Below are positions 54,953 through 64,000 of a stretch of DNA of 64,000 nt, in pieces. The stretch is from Cyclobacteriaceae bacterium. Its GTDB lineage: Bacteria > Bacteroidota > Bacteroidia > Cytophagales > Cyclobacteriaceae. The notes beneath the pieces were generated by a model. It did no database searches, was not told the origin of the DNA, and saw only the letters and a list, made by a program, of their open reading frames with translations. The stretch lies in contig CP129487.1 in NCBI GenBank assembly GCA_030584025.1, positions 806,001-870,000 on the forward strand. The letters are read 5' to 3'. Within the stretch, counting starts at the first letter, position 1. Each line of letters starts with the position of its first letter. Position numbers and translations under genes: made by a program.

Positions 54953-55357
54953 ATGGAAAATATGGATTTGAATTACTGGGCTATTCTGGTGGCCGCTTTA
55001 TCAACGTTCTTAATCGGAGGATTGTGGTATTCGCCCGCTGTTTTTGGTAAAGCCTGGATGAAGGAAAACGGATTTACTGAAGATGATCTAAAGAAAGGGA
55101 ACATGGCAAAAATTTTTGGCCTCGCCTTTTTTCTGGGATTAATAGCAGCCATTAATCTGGCCATGTTTATGGGACCCGAAAGCGACCCAACCATGGGTGC
55201 GTTGTGGGGTTTTTTGGCCGGCTTTGGCTGGGTGGCCACTTTTGTAGGAACACATTATTTGTTTGAACGTAAATCATTCAAACTATTTTTGATCAATGCC
55301 GGGTACAGCGTAGTGGCGCTTACCGTAATGGGCGTAATCATTGCGGCCTGGAAGTAA
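54953..55357 (+). CDS. DUF1761 membrane protein
   Basis: About 134 residues; ATG at 54953 (TTG two codons earlier). Four membrane helices with the family pattern AALSTFLIGGLWYSPAVFGKAW, then KGNMAKIFGLAFFLGLIAAINL and GTHYLFERKSFKLFLINAGY. Function unknown. Divergent with the kinase; the 20-bp gap is too short for two promoters. Confidence 0.87.
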   Translation: MENMDLNYWAILVAALSTFLIGGLWYSPAVFGKAWMKENGFTEDDLKKGNMAKIFGLAFFLGLIAAINLAMFMGPESDPTMGALWGFLAGFGWVATFVGTHYLFERKSFKLFLINAGYSVVALTVMGVIIAAWK

Positions 55358-55401
55358 TCTGATCTTCGTAAATTGAATTGAATCGTAACCCGAAATCAAC
55401 C

Positions 55402-55785
55402 ATGAAAAAACTTAACAACGCGGTAAGCTGGTTTGAAATACCGGCAACTGATCTTAATCGTGCCAGGAAATTTCACGAAACCATTTTTGGTATCGAGCTG
55501 ACAGAGATCACCATGGCAGGTGATTTGAAAATGGCCATGTTTCCTACCGAAGACGGAACGATAGGCGGAGCCCTGTGTATGCATAAAGATTTTTATCATC
55601 CATCACAACAAGGTACAACGGTGTACCTCAATGCAAGCCCTGATTTGCAGGAGGTACTTTCAAAAGTGGAAGGTGCCGGAGGCAAAATCTTCATGCCGAA
55701 AACCCAGATCACACCTGAGTATGGATACATGGGCGTATTCATCGACAGTGAAGGAAACAGGGTAGCCCTACATTCAATGGGGTAG
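55402..55785 (+). CDS. VOC/glyoxalase-family protein
   Basis: About 127 residues from ATG at 55402 (an upstream TTG at 55378 is unlikely). One VOC module pair: AVSWFEIPATDLNRARKFHE at the start, GALCMHKDF and VYLNASPDLQEVLSKVEGAGG, then YGYMGVFIDSEGNRVALHS at the end. His and Glu residues could hold a metal. Substrate unknown. Confidence 0.88.
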   Translation: MKKLNNAVSWFEIPATDLNRARKFHETIFGIELTEITMAGDLKMAMFPTEDGTIGGALCMHKDFYHPSQQGTTVYLNASPDLQEVLSKVEGAGGKIFMPKTQITPEYGYMGVFIDSEGNRVALHSMG

Positions 55786-55803
55786 CAGTTAAGCGCTTCG
55801 CAA

Positions 55804-57036
55804 TCAGATAGCCCTTTCAACCTGACTGGAAATAGTTTCCGGCAAATTACTTAGAGAAAAATAAAAAGTAGCTCCTTCATTTTTCTTTGCTTCAGCCCAT
55901 ATTTTGCCACCGTGGCGGTGTACGATCCGGCTTACCGTGGCTAGCCCTATGCCATTTCCTTCAAACTCACTTTGGTTATGTAATCGCTGAAAAGCAATAA
56001 AAAGTTTTTTGGCATATTTCATATCGAATCCTATACCGTTATCACGAACAGCGAAAATTATTTCATTGCCTTCTTCTTTTGAAGATACTTCAATATACGG
56101 ATGTTGAACTTTGGAGGAATACTTAACAGCATTTGCAATGAGATTATACATAACCTGTTTCATCAGGCCGTAATCTGCCTCAATTTCGTGCAAAGGATGA
56201 ATTAAAATGGTGGCCTTTGTATCCAGGTCGCTTTCAATATCGCTGACAACCGATTTTGCTAAGGCATTCATGTCGATACGCGTTTTGGAGATTGCTTTTT
56301 TATCGAGCTTGGAAAAAGCCAATAAGTCATCCACCAATGCGCTCATACGAACAGCGCTTGTGCGGGCAGCCTGTAGCATTTTTAATTCACCATCTGCTAG
56401 TTTTTCGTTTGCATTTTCCGAAACCAGTCGAATCAACGAGTTAATGGAGCGAAGGGGGGATTGTAGGTCATGCGATACGGAATATGAAAAAGCTTCCAGT
56501 TCCTGGTTCAGAAATTCCAATTCCGCGGTTCTTTGCTTGACACGTTGCTCAAGTTCGTTGTATACATTAATGTTCTCCATGGATACCGAAGTAATATCGG
56601 CAAGTGCTTGTAACAACTCCACTTCCTCTTTTGTGCATTCATGCTCATATGCCCAATAGTTGCCGATGGCACCAACGGGATTCATAATCCGTATGGGTAC
56701 GATCACCAGGCTCTTCACAAAGGTGGGTGAGTAGGCTTCGGAAGGAACACGCGGGTCAGCGTAGATGTCTTTAATCACTACACTGGCACGGTTAAGCATG
56801 GCCCATCCGCTTACGCAATGCTCAAGTGGAAAGCGCTGCCCTTTCCACAACGGGGCAATGGCATCTTCGTTGGCGTAGAAGCAATAGTCTTTATCTTTTA
56901 AAACAAATGTGGCTCCTTCTGCCCCTGTTAATTTCCGGGCAGTCCGTTGAACGATCTCAATAACGGAATCCAGATCCCGAATGAGGGAAAGTTGTTGAAT
57001 GGTGGAGACCAGTAATTTTAAATGTTCTCCTGTCAT
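55804..57036 (-). CDS. GAF-domain sensor histidine kinase
   Basis: 410 residues: GAF domain (about 15-155, with CVSGWAMLNRASVVIKDIY, SLVIVPIR), a short coil (155-182), HisKA with His189 in SVSHDLQSPLRSI and HATPase with NLIANAVKYSSK, DNGIGFDMKY and GNGIGLATV. Cytoplasmic, no membrane helix. Similar to the kinase part of bacteriophytochromes. No response regulator next to it (orphan). It is convergent with the VOC gene. Confidence 0.92.
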   Translation of the reverse strand: MTGEHLKLLVSTIQQLSLIRDLDSVIEIVQRTARKLTGAEGATFVLKDKDYCFYANEDAIAPLWKGQRFPLEHCVSGWAMLNRASVVIKDIYADPRVPSEAYSPTFVKSLVIVPIRIMNPVGAIGNYWAYEHECTKEEVELLQALADITSVSMENINVYNELEQRVKQRTAELEFLNQELEAFSYSVSHDLQSPLRSINSLIRLVSENANEKLADGELKMLQAARTSAVRMSALVDDLLAFSKLDKKAISKTRIDMNALAKSVVSDIESDLDTKATILIHPLHEIEADYGLMKQVMYNLIANAVKYSSKVQHPYIEVSSKEEGNEIIFAVRDNGIGFDMKYAKKLFIAFQRLHNQSEFEGNGIGLATVSRIVHRHGGKIWAEAKKNEGATFYFSLSNLPETISSQVERAI

Positions 57037-57211
57037 AATAGTTGTTTCGGTTCAGGTTGAACATGGCGTTTAAGTGCCTCTACGAAGTTACCAAAAATTT
57101 TGCAAAAATAGGAGAAACTCCTATTTGCTTTAAATTTCAGGCTTGTCGGATTTTGCCCTTTACATCTGGCCATTAAGACTGTTGTAGTGACACTCTCGGA
57201 ATTATGATCAG

Positions 57212-57445
57212 CTATTCAATTGTCAATGCAACAAGAATTATGATCAATAAGTAGAAAAGAGCTCCAGATGATAATAGAAACACTACTCGCTTTCTCTCTT
57301 TGTCAGTTGGGTCACCATGATAGAATATCTGGTAGCCTGTGAATCTAACTAGTACTAAAAACGCTAGTGGTCCAAAAAGAAACATTAGAATATCATGTCC
57401 TAGACCTTTTCTTTTATTATCAGTTGAATCTACCTTCTTTTCCAT
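57212..57445 (-). CDS. Small membrane protein, unknown
   Basis: 77 residues with two membrane helices (about 19-36 and 53-75) and a polar start MEKKVDSTDNKRKG. Lies in AT-rich sequence unlike its neighbours, so possibly acquired. No family recognised. Confidence 0.5.
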   Translation of the reverse strand: MEKKVDSTDNKRKGLGHDILMFLFGPLAFLVLVRFTGYQIFYHGDPTDKERKRVVFLLSSGALFYLLIIILVALTIE

Positions 57446-57538
57446 TTGGTATACAACGTTTGCTCGGAGAACTTCTTCAGCAATCTTTTGAAGTGACGAT
57501 GAGGATTTATGTCAACTCACGAATATATAAAATCTCAC

Positions 57539-57868
57539 TCACTTCTTCCCCAAATCCCAATAATTCGGCTCGGGCTTATTGGTAAGCTGGTTCCAGATGT
57601 CGGGTGTAACGCGGTGACCGTCTAACGTGCGCAGTTCGCGATTGTACACTTTTACTATGGGATTAAAGGTAACGTCAGGTGTAATGAGGGTATAGGTTTG
57701 TTCGCTGCCTTCTTTGGGTGGATCCGTTTCAACAATGATTTCAAGTTTATTGTGGAGTAGCAATTGTTGCAGAAAGTCCGCGCGGTTTTTTGAAACGTTC
57801 GCCTCAATGATGCGAAACGTTTTTCCATCTATTTCTTTTGTTGGATGTTGAAATTTATCGAGCGGCAT
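57539..57868 (-). CDS. Hypothetical cytoplasmic protein
   Basis: 109 residues, no membrane or signal segment. Strands NKLEIIVETDPPKEG, YTLITPDVTFNPIVKVYNRELRTLDG. Not recognised. Follows nuoN by 30 bp on the same strand, so probably transcribed with complex I genes, though a complex I role is not implied. Confidence 0.65.
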   Translation of the reverse strand: MPLDKFQHPTKEIDGKTFRIIEANVSKNRADFLQQLLLHNKLEIIVETDPPKEGSEQTYTLITPDVTFNPIVKVYNRELRTLDGHRVTPDIWNQLTNKPEPNYWDLGKK

Positions 57869-57898
57869 TTTTCTGGTTATTCCTGTTTATTCGTCTTA

Positions 57899-59317
57899 TT
57901 AATTCCCGATCACACAAAGATTCTTAATGTATTCAAACACCGGACTATAAAATCCAATAATCAATATACCCACGGAACACGCTACTAAGGAAATGCGCAT
58001 CGCCATATCACTGGTAAATGCCGTCACGGGCGTATCGCTGTTGTTGATGAACATCGCCTTAACCACCAGCAGGTAATAGTATAGAGAGATTACTGTGTTG
58101 AGCACGGCAACTCCGAGCAATACATAGAACCCGCTTTCAGCTACCGCAGTAAACAGAAAGAATTTTCCAAAGAAACCTGCCAGGGGTGGAATACCCGCCA
58201 GTGAAAACAAGGCCAGCATCATTACCAGGCTAAGCCGTGGGTTGGTTTTATAGAATCCGTTGTAATCGTCAATTTTAATTTTTCCTGAGGCCTGCTCCAC
58301 CGCCTGTACCACACCAAACGCAGCCAGGTTGGAAAATACGTATACCAATACAAAATAGATGACGGTAGCCATGCCCAAGGTTGTGCCGCCAACAATGCCC
58401 AGCATAATAAACCCGGCTTGTGCAATGGAAGAAAAGGCCAAAAAGCGTTTTAAGTTTTGCTGGCGAATGGCAAACAGGTTACCGATGGTCATGGTAAGTA
58501 TGGAGGTGGCATACAGTACTTCCTGCCACATGGGTTGAATAACGCGGAACAGCGTGGTGAGCACAATAACCAAAATGAAAACAGCGGAGCCTTTTGATAT
58601 AACGGACAAGTATGAAGTAACACTGGTTGGGCTGCCTTCGTACACATCAGCTGTCCATAAGTGGAAGGGAACAATGCTGATTTTGAATGCGAGGCCCGAA
58701 AAGAAAAAGATGAAGCCCAGCACGTTGATCATGGAATCACCGCTTTCGAACGCATTAAAATACAGGTTGCCATTAGCGGCAAAAAGTACGGAGATGCCAA
58801 ACAGCAAGATGGCTGATGAAAAAGCAGAGGACAGAATAAGTTTTATACCCGCTTCAGCGGATTTACTTTTGAATTGTTCGTAAGCAGCCAAAGCGGCAAT
58901 CGGAATGGTGGTGAGTTCCAGCCCGAGATAGAACATAAGAAAATGTCCGGAGGAGATCATGTAGCTAACGCCAATCAGACTGGAGAGCATCAATAAATAA
59001 AACTCGGTTACTCTATCCTGGTAGTTGGGTTGATTTAACCAACTGAAGCTTTGTAAAAAAATAATCAGCACACCTATGTTCAGGATGTTTTTCATGAGTA
59101 TACGAAGCGGATCAGTAACATACATGTTTCCGAACACCGTGCCGGTTTCAGCGGGCAGAAATCCGATAACGGTTACCAAAGCCATCAGCACGCAGGTAAA
59201 CAGCTTGATGTTTTGTTTACGGTTTTCAGCCATCCCGATTTCTGCAATCAGCAGGATAAGGGCCACTGCTACCAGGGCCCACTCGTGTCGCATAATCATG
59301 AGTTCATCAAGACTCAT
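57899..59317 (-). CDS. nuoN: NADH-quinone oxidoreductase subunit N
   Basis: 472 residues, about 14 membrane helices. Antiporter-like subunit of complex I: KSAEAGIKLILSSAFSSAIL holds the discontinuous-helix Lys region; FHLWTADVYEGSPTSVTSYL is characteristic of NuoN. Pumps protons. Last nuo gene of the operon; the 76-bp gap from nuoM holds a repeat. Confidence 0.96.
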   Translation of the reverse strand: MSLDELMIMRHEWALVAVALILLIAEIGMAENRKQNIKLFTCVLMALVTVIGFLPAETGTVFGNMYVTDPLRILMKNILNIGVLIIFLQSFSWLNQPNYQDRVTEFYLLMLSSLIGVSYMISSGHFLMFYLGLELTTIPIAALAAYEQFKSKSAEAGIKLILSSAFSSAILLFGISVLFAANGNLYFNAFESGDSMINVLGFIFFFSGLAFKISIVPFHLWTADVYEGSPTSVTSYLSVISKGSAVFILVIVLTTLFRVIQPMWQEVLYATSILTMTIGNLFAIRQQNLKRFLAFSSIAQAGFIMLGIVGGTTLGMATVIYFVLVYVFSNLAAFGVVQAVEQASGKIKIDDYNGFYKTNPRLSLVMMLALFSLAGIPPLAGFFGKFFLFTAVAESGFYVLLGVAVLNTVISLYYYLLVVKAMFINNSDTPVTAFTSDMAMRISLVACSVGILIIGFYSPVFEYIKNLCVIGN

Positions 59318-59324
59318 ATTTTTC

Positions 59325-59385
59325 GATTTAAGATTTATGAATGATGATTTATGATTTCAGATTTCGCGAATCTAAATCTTAAATC
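59325..59385. repeat. AATCTTAAATC palindromic repeat between nuoM and nuoN
   Basis: GATTTAAGATTT (59325-59336) is the exact complement of AAATCTTAAATC (59374-59385), followed by TTCAATCTTCAATCT direct repeats. A further dispersed-type element inside an operon. Confidence 0.7.
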
Positions 59386-59393
59386 TTCAATCT

Positions 59394-60869
59394 TCAATCT
59401 AATATCGCCCCCAAGCTTCCCATAATCATATCCGAAAGCCACAGAGGCGCAATACCAATTATTACTATCGCCACAATCAACGTTACCGTAGCCAGCTTCT
59501 CATGCCATTTGGCTGGCTCAAGATGTTGATATGCTTCTTTCTTAATCGGGCCCATCAACAAACTGCCTACAACACGCAAAATATAAACGGCTGTTACTAC
59601 AATGGATGAAATCGCCATAATGGTAATCACCCGATGAAACATATCCGGATGTTGAAAGGCTCCTACGAAAATCGTCATCTCAGCCACAAAGCCACTTAAA
59701 CCCGGCAAGCCCAACGAAGCCAGACCGGCAATTACATAACACACCGAAAGAAACGGCAACACTTTCATCAATCCACCCATTTCATGTACAATGCGCGTGT
59801 GCGTGCGTGAGTACAACATGCCGATCAAAGCAAAGAAGAGGGCGGTCATCAATCCGTGTGAAATCATTTGAAGTACCGCACCATTGGCAGCAGTCTCATT
59901 CAGCATGAGTACTGCAAACAATACCAAACCGCAGTGGCTTACGGATGAATACGCGTTGATGTATTTCAGATCGCTTTGCGCGATTACACCCAGCGCGCCA
60001 TAGATCACTGAGATGGAGGTGAGTATCAAAAAGATCCAGGCCAGTTCATGTGCTGCTTCGGGCATCAAGCCGATGGCTACTTTCAAACAGCCATACCCAC
60101 CCAGCTTCATCAGCACACCTGCATGAAGCATCGAAACGGCCGTGGGGGCAGAGCTGTGTCCATCGGGTGACCAGGTGTGGAACGGAAACAACGCGCCAAT
60201 TACCCCAAACCCAATAAAGGTGATGGGAAAGAAGATGCGTTGCATTTCTATGGGGAATTGTTGCTGTGTCAGTTCAAGAATGTTAAAGCTGTGTACACCA
60301 TTTACATCGGAGTGAAAGTAGATGCCAAGAATACCCACAACCAGCAGCGCGGATCCGGCCATCAGCATAAGCGTAAGTTTCATGGCGCTGTATTCTTTTT
60401 TGCCGCTGCCCCAAATGCCAATGAGTAGGTACATGGGGATTACAGCCAGCTCAAAGAACAAAAACATCACAAACAAATCGAGGGAGATGAAGAAACCGAA
60501 AACTCCGGTTGCCAGGATAATCAGCGAAGCAAAAAACTCCCTATATTGATCTTTTACTTCCCAACTGGCAAAGATTCCTGTAAAAATCACAATGGAGGTG
60601 AGCAGAATCATGGCCACAGAAATGCCATCCACACCGATGTCAAAATTGATGTTCAGTGCAGGATACCATTCAAAGCGGTTTCCGAACAAGATAGCTTCGG
60701 TATTTCCAGCGGCTCTTTCTTTTAAAAAGATGAATAGCAGATAAAAAGAAGTAATCAACTGATTACTCATGCCCACAGCCGAGAAATTTTTCGCTTGTCT
60801 GGCATTGCGTGCAAACATCACCGCTAAAGCGGTCAGTGCAGGTATGACAATGAGTGCGATCAGTATCAT
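59394..60869 (-). CDS. nuoM: NADH-quinone oxidoreductase subunit M
   Basis: 491 residues, about 14 helices. FELAVIPMYLLIGIWGSGKKEYSA (with the key Glu and Lys) and PFHTWSPDGHSSAPTAVSML match NuoM; ASLGLPGLSGFVAE is family-typical. Three bases after nuoL. Confidence 0.97.
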   Translation of the reverse strand: MILIALIVIPALTALAVMFARNARQAKNFSAVGMSNQLITSFYLLFIFLKERAAGNTEAILFGNRFEWYPALNINFDIGVDGISVAMILLTSIVIFTGIFASWEVKDQYREFFASLIILATGVFGFFISLDLFVMFLFFELAVIPMYLLIGIWGSGKKEYSAMKLTLMLMAGSALLVVGILGIYFHSDVNGVHSFNILELTQQQFPIEMQRIFFPITFIGFGVIGALFPFHTWSPDGHSSAPTAVSMLHAGVLMKLGGYGCLKVAIGLMPEAAHELAWIFLILTSISVIYGALGVIAQSDLKYINAYSSVSHCGLVLFAVLMLNETAANGAVLQMISHGLMTALFFALIGMLYSRTHTRIVHEMGGLMKVLPFLSVCYVIAGLASLGLPGLSGFVAEMTIFVGAFQHPDMFHRVITIMAISSIVVTAVYILRVVGSLLMGPIKKEAYQHLEPAKWHEKLATVTLIVAIVIIGIAPLWLSDMIMGSLGAILD

Positions 60870-60872
60870 GGG

Positions 60873-62768
60873 TTAAGCATAAGCGTATAACATAACCAAT
60901 ACAATCAATATTACTCCTGATAAAAAGATGTACGCGTAGTGTTGCAGTTGTCCGGATTGCAACCCTTTTATTTCAGCAGATACTTTATTGGTAGCGGTAG
61001 CGGTAAAATCCATAAAGGCATCAATCACCTGCCGGTCGAACCAGGCAATGGGTTTAGATACCAGGTTGAATATTATTTTTTTGGTAACGAACAGGTAGAG
61101 TTCATCGATGTAAAATTTCTTCAAGGCAACACGATATAATCCATTTAAAGCGGTAGCAATTTTTTCTGATAAAGGTGACTCCTTTTTATACAACGCCCAT
61201 GCGATCAATATTCCGGTTGCTGCCACCACCACAGAGAGAATGGCAACGGTTTGATTCATTTCAACATGCAAGGGCTGACTGTTGAATGAAACAAATTTCC
61301 CGAAAGGAATGAATCCGGTAACAACCGAACCAACGGCCAATACCATCATGGGTGCCAACATGATGAAAGAAGATTCATGTGGTTTGTGATCATAAACCGT
61401 TTCGCGATTCCAAAACACCAGAAAGTACAACCGGAACATGTAGAAAGCGGTGAGTCCTGCTGAGAATGCTGCAATGGCAAAGTAAACCGGACTGCTATCC
61501 AAGGCGGCTGTAAGAATCTCATCTTTACTAAAGAATCCTGCAAAAGGAGGAATGCCTGCAATGGCCAGACAAGCAATCAGGAATAAAATGTGCGTAATCG
61601 GTTGGTGCCTGCGCAGGTTACCCATTTCCCGAATGTCGTTTGTGTGAATGGCATGAATGATCGATCCCGCACCCAGGAAAAGCAGTGCCTTGAAGAACGC
61701 ATGTGTAAACAAATGAAACATGGAAGCGGTAAAGCCTAATCCATATTCAGCGTAACCTGAGACACCAAGTGCCAGCATCATGTAACCGATTTGCGACATG
61801 GTGGAGAAGGCGAGTATTCGTTTGATGTCGGTTTGTGTGCAGGCAATGATGGCCGCAAACAACAGGGTGAACGCACCAATAAAGGCAACTGCATCCAATG
61901 CTTCAGGGGCATGAAAACTAAATACCGGGAACATGCGCGCTACCAGGAACACACCGGCAACTACCATGGTGGCCGCGTGAATCAATGCCGATACCGGTGT
62001 CGGACCTTCCATGGCATCGGGTAACCAGATGTGCAACGGAAACATAGCCGACTTACCCGCACCACCCATAAAGATTAGCAGAAGTGCCCAGGTAAGAACC
62101 GATAATCCAAGAAATGAACTGCCCGTCATGGTGGTAAAAGCCACATGATTGGGATCGGTAATTGCTGCGAAATCGAATGTACCTGTATAATACGAGAGCA
62201 ACAGGATGCCTACGAGAAATCCAAAGTCGGCAAAGCGCGTAACAATAAATGCTTTCTTAGCTGCCGCTACTGCTTCGGGCTTATCGTAATAATAGCCGAT
62301 CAACAGGTAGGAAGATACACCTACCAGTTCCCAGAACATATACAGTTGGAATAAGTTAGTTGCTACAACCAATCCGAGCATGGAAAAGCTAAACAAAGAG
62401 AGGAACGCGTAATAACGCACAAATCCCTTTTCGCCATGCATGTAACCGAGACTGTAAAGAAACACCATGAAGGAAACGGTAGTGATCACTACCAGCATCA
62501 TCACGGAAATGGGATCCAATAAAATCCCCATGTCGATTTGAAGTGTTTCTGTAAAGCGAAGCCAGGTAATTTGAAATGGAATTACTTTTTCAAACGAAGT
62601 AGACTGAAAGAAATAGGAGTATGCCGTAACCCAAGCCAGAACCGTTGCCACACCAATCGCCCCGGTAGCCAGCCAACCGGCTAACCTATGCGGAAGTTTA
62701 CCACTCAGCAATCCGTTTATCACGAATGCTGTGAATGGTAACGCTATGATCAGTAAAACGTATGACAT
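60873..62768 (-). CDS. nuoL: NADH-quinone oxidoreductase subunit L
   Basis: 631 residues. FWELVGVSSYLLIGYYYDKPEAV and FPLHIWLPDAMEGPTPVSALIHAATMV are hallmark segments; the long C-terminal helical arm (IDELYLFVTKKIIF onward) is present. Largest antiporter-like subunit of complex I. Confidence 0.97.
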   Translation of the reverse strand: MSYVLLIIALPFTAFVINGLLSGKLPHRLAGWLATGAIGVATVLAWVTAYSYFFQSTSFEKVIPFQITWLRFTETLQIDMGILLDPISVMMLVVITTVSFMVFLYSLGYMHGEKGFVRYYAFLSLFSFSMLGLVVATNLFQLYMFWELVGVSSYLLIGYYYDKPEAVAAAKKAFIVTRFADFGFLVGILLLSYYTGTFDFAAITDPNHVAFTTMTGSSFLGLSVLTWALLLIFMGGAGKSAMFPLHIWLPDAMEGPTPVSALIHAATMVVAGVFLVARMFPVFSFHAPEALDAVAFIGAFTLLFAAIIACTQTDIKRILAFSTMSQIGYMMLALGVSGYAEYGLGFTASMFHLFTHAFFKALLFLGAGSIIHAIHTNDIREMGNLRRHQPITHILFLIACLAIAGIPPFAGFFSKDEILTAALDSSPVYFAIAAFSAGLTAFYMFRLYFLVFWNRETVYDHKPHESSFIMLAPMMVLAVGSVVTGFIPFGKFVSFNSQPLHVEMNQTVAILSVVVAATGILIAWALYKKESPLSEKIATALNGLYRVALKKFYIDELYLFVTKKIIFNLVSKPIAWFDRQVIDAFMDFTATATNKVSAEIKGLQSGQLQHYAYIFLSGVILIVLVMLYAYA

Positions 62769-62781
62769 TTTTCACTATTTC

Positions 62782-62869
62782 ACTTTGCGATGCTTTGCGT
62801 GTTCTTAGCGAGCTTTGCGTGAAAAGTATTCTCGCAAAGGCCGCAGTGATTACGCAAAGAACGCAAAGG
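62782..62869. repeat. CTTTGCG/CGCAAAG palindromic repeat between nuoK and nuoL
   Basis: CTTTGCG units near 62782, 62793 and 62813 are complementary to CGCAAAG units near 62833, 62853 and 62862; CTTTGCGTGTTCTT pairs with AAGAACGCAAAG. It makes a large stem in the nuo mRNA. Shorter fragments occur at 20666-20709. Confidence 0.75.
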
Positions 62870-62883
62870 GTTGGTTCATTAAT

Positions 62884-63201
62884 TTAGTATTTCATTTTAT
62901 CTACCTCCTCCACATCAATGGAGCGAATGTTCCGGTATAAGTTTATAAATATGGCAATGGCCACAGCCGCTTCTGCAGCTGCTATGGCGATAATGAACAA
63001 GGCAAAGAAATGTCCCTCAATTTGATCGGGATATAGATACCGGTCAAAAATCACAAAGTTGATGTTCACTGCGTTGAGCATCAGCTCTACGCCAATTAGC
63101 ATGGTAACCAAATTTCTTCGCGTGAGAAACCCGTATGCTCCAATGAAGAACATGGCGCTGGTCACCATCAATACATGCGATATGGGTACATGCTCCATCA
63201 T
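62884..63201 (-). CDS. nuoK: NADH-quinone oxidoreductase subunit K
   Basis: 105 residues, three helices, with Glu in IGVELMLNAVNINFV and AAAEAAVAIAIFI, both on the proton path. Overlaps nuoJ by four bases. Confidence 0.96.
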   Translation of the reverse strand: MMEHVPISHVLMVTSAMFFIGAYGFLTRRNLVTMLIGVELMLNAVNINFVIFDRYLYPDQIEGHFFALFIIAIAAAEAAVAIAIFINLYRNIRSIDVEEVDKMKY

Positions 63202-63713
63202 TTTTCAGAAGCTTTACGTTTGGCAATAACAATGGCCCCGATCATCGCGGCCAATAATAAAATACTGATTACTTCGAAGGGTAATACATAACCACCTTCC
63301 CCATAGCCAAGTAGCTTTTCGCCAATCACACTTACGGTTACCTCAGCTTGAGGAGCTTGCGAGACTTCAAAAGTATGATTCGAAAGTGCATAAACTGTAA
63401 GTACAAATCCGCCCAATACCAACACGGCTGTGATAAAAACCTTACCCCATGCTGGTTTCTCCAGTTTTTCGTTGATGTGTGTGGTGAGTAAAATGGAAAA
63501 GATAATCAGCACCACAATGCCACCGGCATATACAATCAACTGTACTGCGGCCAGAAACTGGTAGTCGATCATAAAGTACAATGCAGCTGTTCCGGCTAAT
63601 GCAAACAGCAAGTAAACCGCAGCACGCAAAATTCTACGACTGGTAACAGCGAGTAGGGAGAAGATGATCATCACTCCTGCAATAATGTAGAATATGATTG
63701 CGCTGGTTGCCAT
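63198..63713 (-). CDS. nuoJ: NADH-quinone oxidoreductase subunit J
   Basis: 171 residues, five helices; AAVYLLFALAGTAALYFMIDYQFLAAVQLIVYAGGIVVL contains the conserved Tyr-rich third helix. Its ATG overlaps the nuoI stop by one base (TAATG). Confidence 0.95.
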   Translation of the reverse strand: MATSAIIFYIIAGVMIIFSLLAVTSRRILRAAVYLLFALAGTAALYFMIDYQFLAAVQLIVYAGGIVVLIIFSILLTTHINEKLEKPAWGKVFITAVLVLGGFVLTVYALSNHTFEVSQAPQAEVTVSVIGEKLLGYGEGGYVLPFEVISILLLAAMIGAIVIAKRKASEK

Positions 63714-64000
63714 TATTTTACTCCATCCATAATTTTTGATCCGGGATTATTCAATACTTTCGTAAGCTTTGACCGATCGAACACAGCATGTTCAAACGTG
63801 TTGGCCATTTTAATGGCATCGGTAGGGCAGGCGGGTATGCATAAACCACACATCGTACACATTTGTAAATGATACACGAAGGTGTCTAATGCTTTTACTT
63901 TTCTTCCGTCAACATCTACACGCTTATGAATAATTTCAATGGTACCATTCGGGCATGCAACTTCACAAGCCGAGCATCCTGTGCACCGATGTTCATTGTT
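63713..64000 (-). CDS. nuoI: NADH-quinone oxidoreductase subunit I, C-terminal part
   Basis: Cut by the window edge; the last 95 residues are present. Two ferredoxin cluster motifs, CTGCSACEVACPNG and CTMCGLCIPACPTDA, are those of NuoI (clusters N6a and N6b). The tail ends PGSKIMDGVK. The rest of the complex I operon lies to the right. Confidence 0.95.
   Translation of the reverse strand, partial: NNEHRCTGCSACEVACPNGTIEIIHKRVDVDGRKVKALDTFVYHLQMCTMCGLCIPACPTDAIKMANTFEHAVFDRSKLTKVLNNPGSKIMDGVK

Overview
The window looks like the chromosome of a Bacteroidota bacterium, most likely a member of Cytophagales (inferred). The evidence is: a clade II nos cluster; a fused ccoN-ccoO; carboxypeptidase-regulatory-like TonB receptors paired with HmuY or PepSY partners; LytS/LytTR-type two-component systems; promoters of the TAnnTTTG type; and weak or absent Shine-Dalgarno sites. 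Core genes are of moderate GC. The stretch 8.5-12.5 kb is clearly more AT-rich.

Layout. 1-7.5 kb: end of a fasciclin-domain gene, then the N2O reductase cluster nosZ - small membrane protein - nosL - nosD - nosF - nosY - Cys-rich sialidase-fold lipoprotein, followed by a group III truncated haemoglobin. 8-12.5 kb: MscS channel, then an AT-rich minus-strand accessory block (HEPN/MNT pair, unknown small proteins, membrane metalloprotease-like protein, lipoprotein). 12.5-16 kb: Crp-family regulator, B12-dependent class II ribonucleotide reductase, and RIC iron-sulfur repair protein. 16-22 kb: small metabolic and envelope genes, a KAS III gene, a probable structured ncRNA and a 49-residue membrane protein. 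22-28 kb: cbb3 oxidase operon (ccoNO, Q, P, G, H, SafE). 28-33.5 kb: AraC regulator and a TonB/HmuY haem-acquisition pair. 33.5-38.6 kb: PAS histidine kinase, a response regulator with Crp-type output, two universal stress proteins, J-domain protein, SUI1. 38.7-44.7 kb: XRE membrane protein, OsmC, and an operon of LytTR regulator, degenerate kinase, intact kinase and a 34-residue-repeat protein. 44.9-49.3 kb: three amidohydrolases, only the middle one with metal ligands. 49.4-57.9 kb: siderophore receptor plus PepSY protein, a second LytTR system and small genes. 57.9-64 kb: minus-strand complex I genes nuoN-M-L-K-J-I (I cut by the window edge).

How it fits together. Most of the window concerns respiration at low oxygen or with N2O/NO: N2O reduction, O2/NO-binding globin, Fe-S repair, oxygen-independent dNTP synthesis, high-affinity oxidase, haem uptake, complex I. 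By eye I found a palindrome TGA-N6-TCA upstream of ric-nrdJ, KAS III, ccoNO, the haem receptor operon, the usp/kinase divergent region, osmC and the Crp gene. In six of the seven cases it lies exactly 33 or 55 bp (centre to centre) from a TAnnTTTG-like -7 box. Two Crp-family proteins are encoded here. One is a REC-Crp fusion next to a kinase whose PAS domain carries the FixL haem-ligand spacing. I infer a FixL/FixJ/FixK-like oxygen or redox circuit in shortened form. It is the most interesting system in the window. Several palindromic dispersed repeats sit between genes, one of them inside the nos operon.
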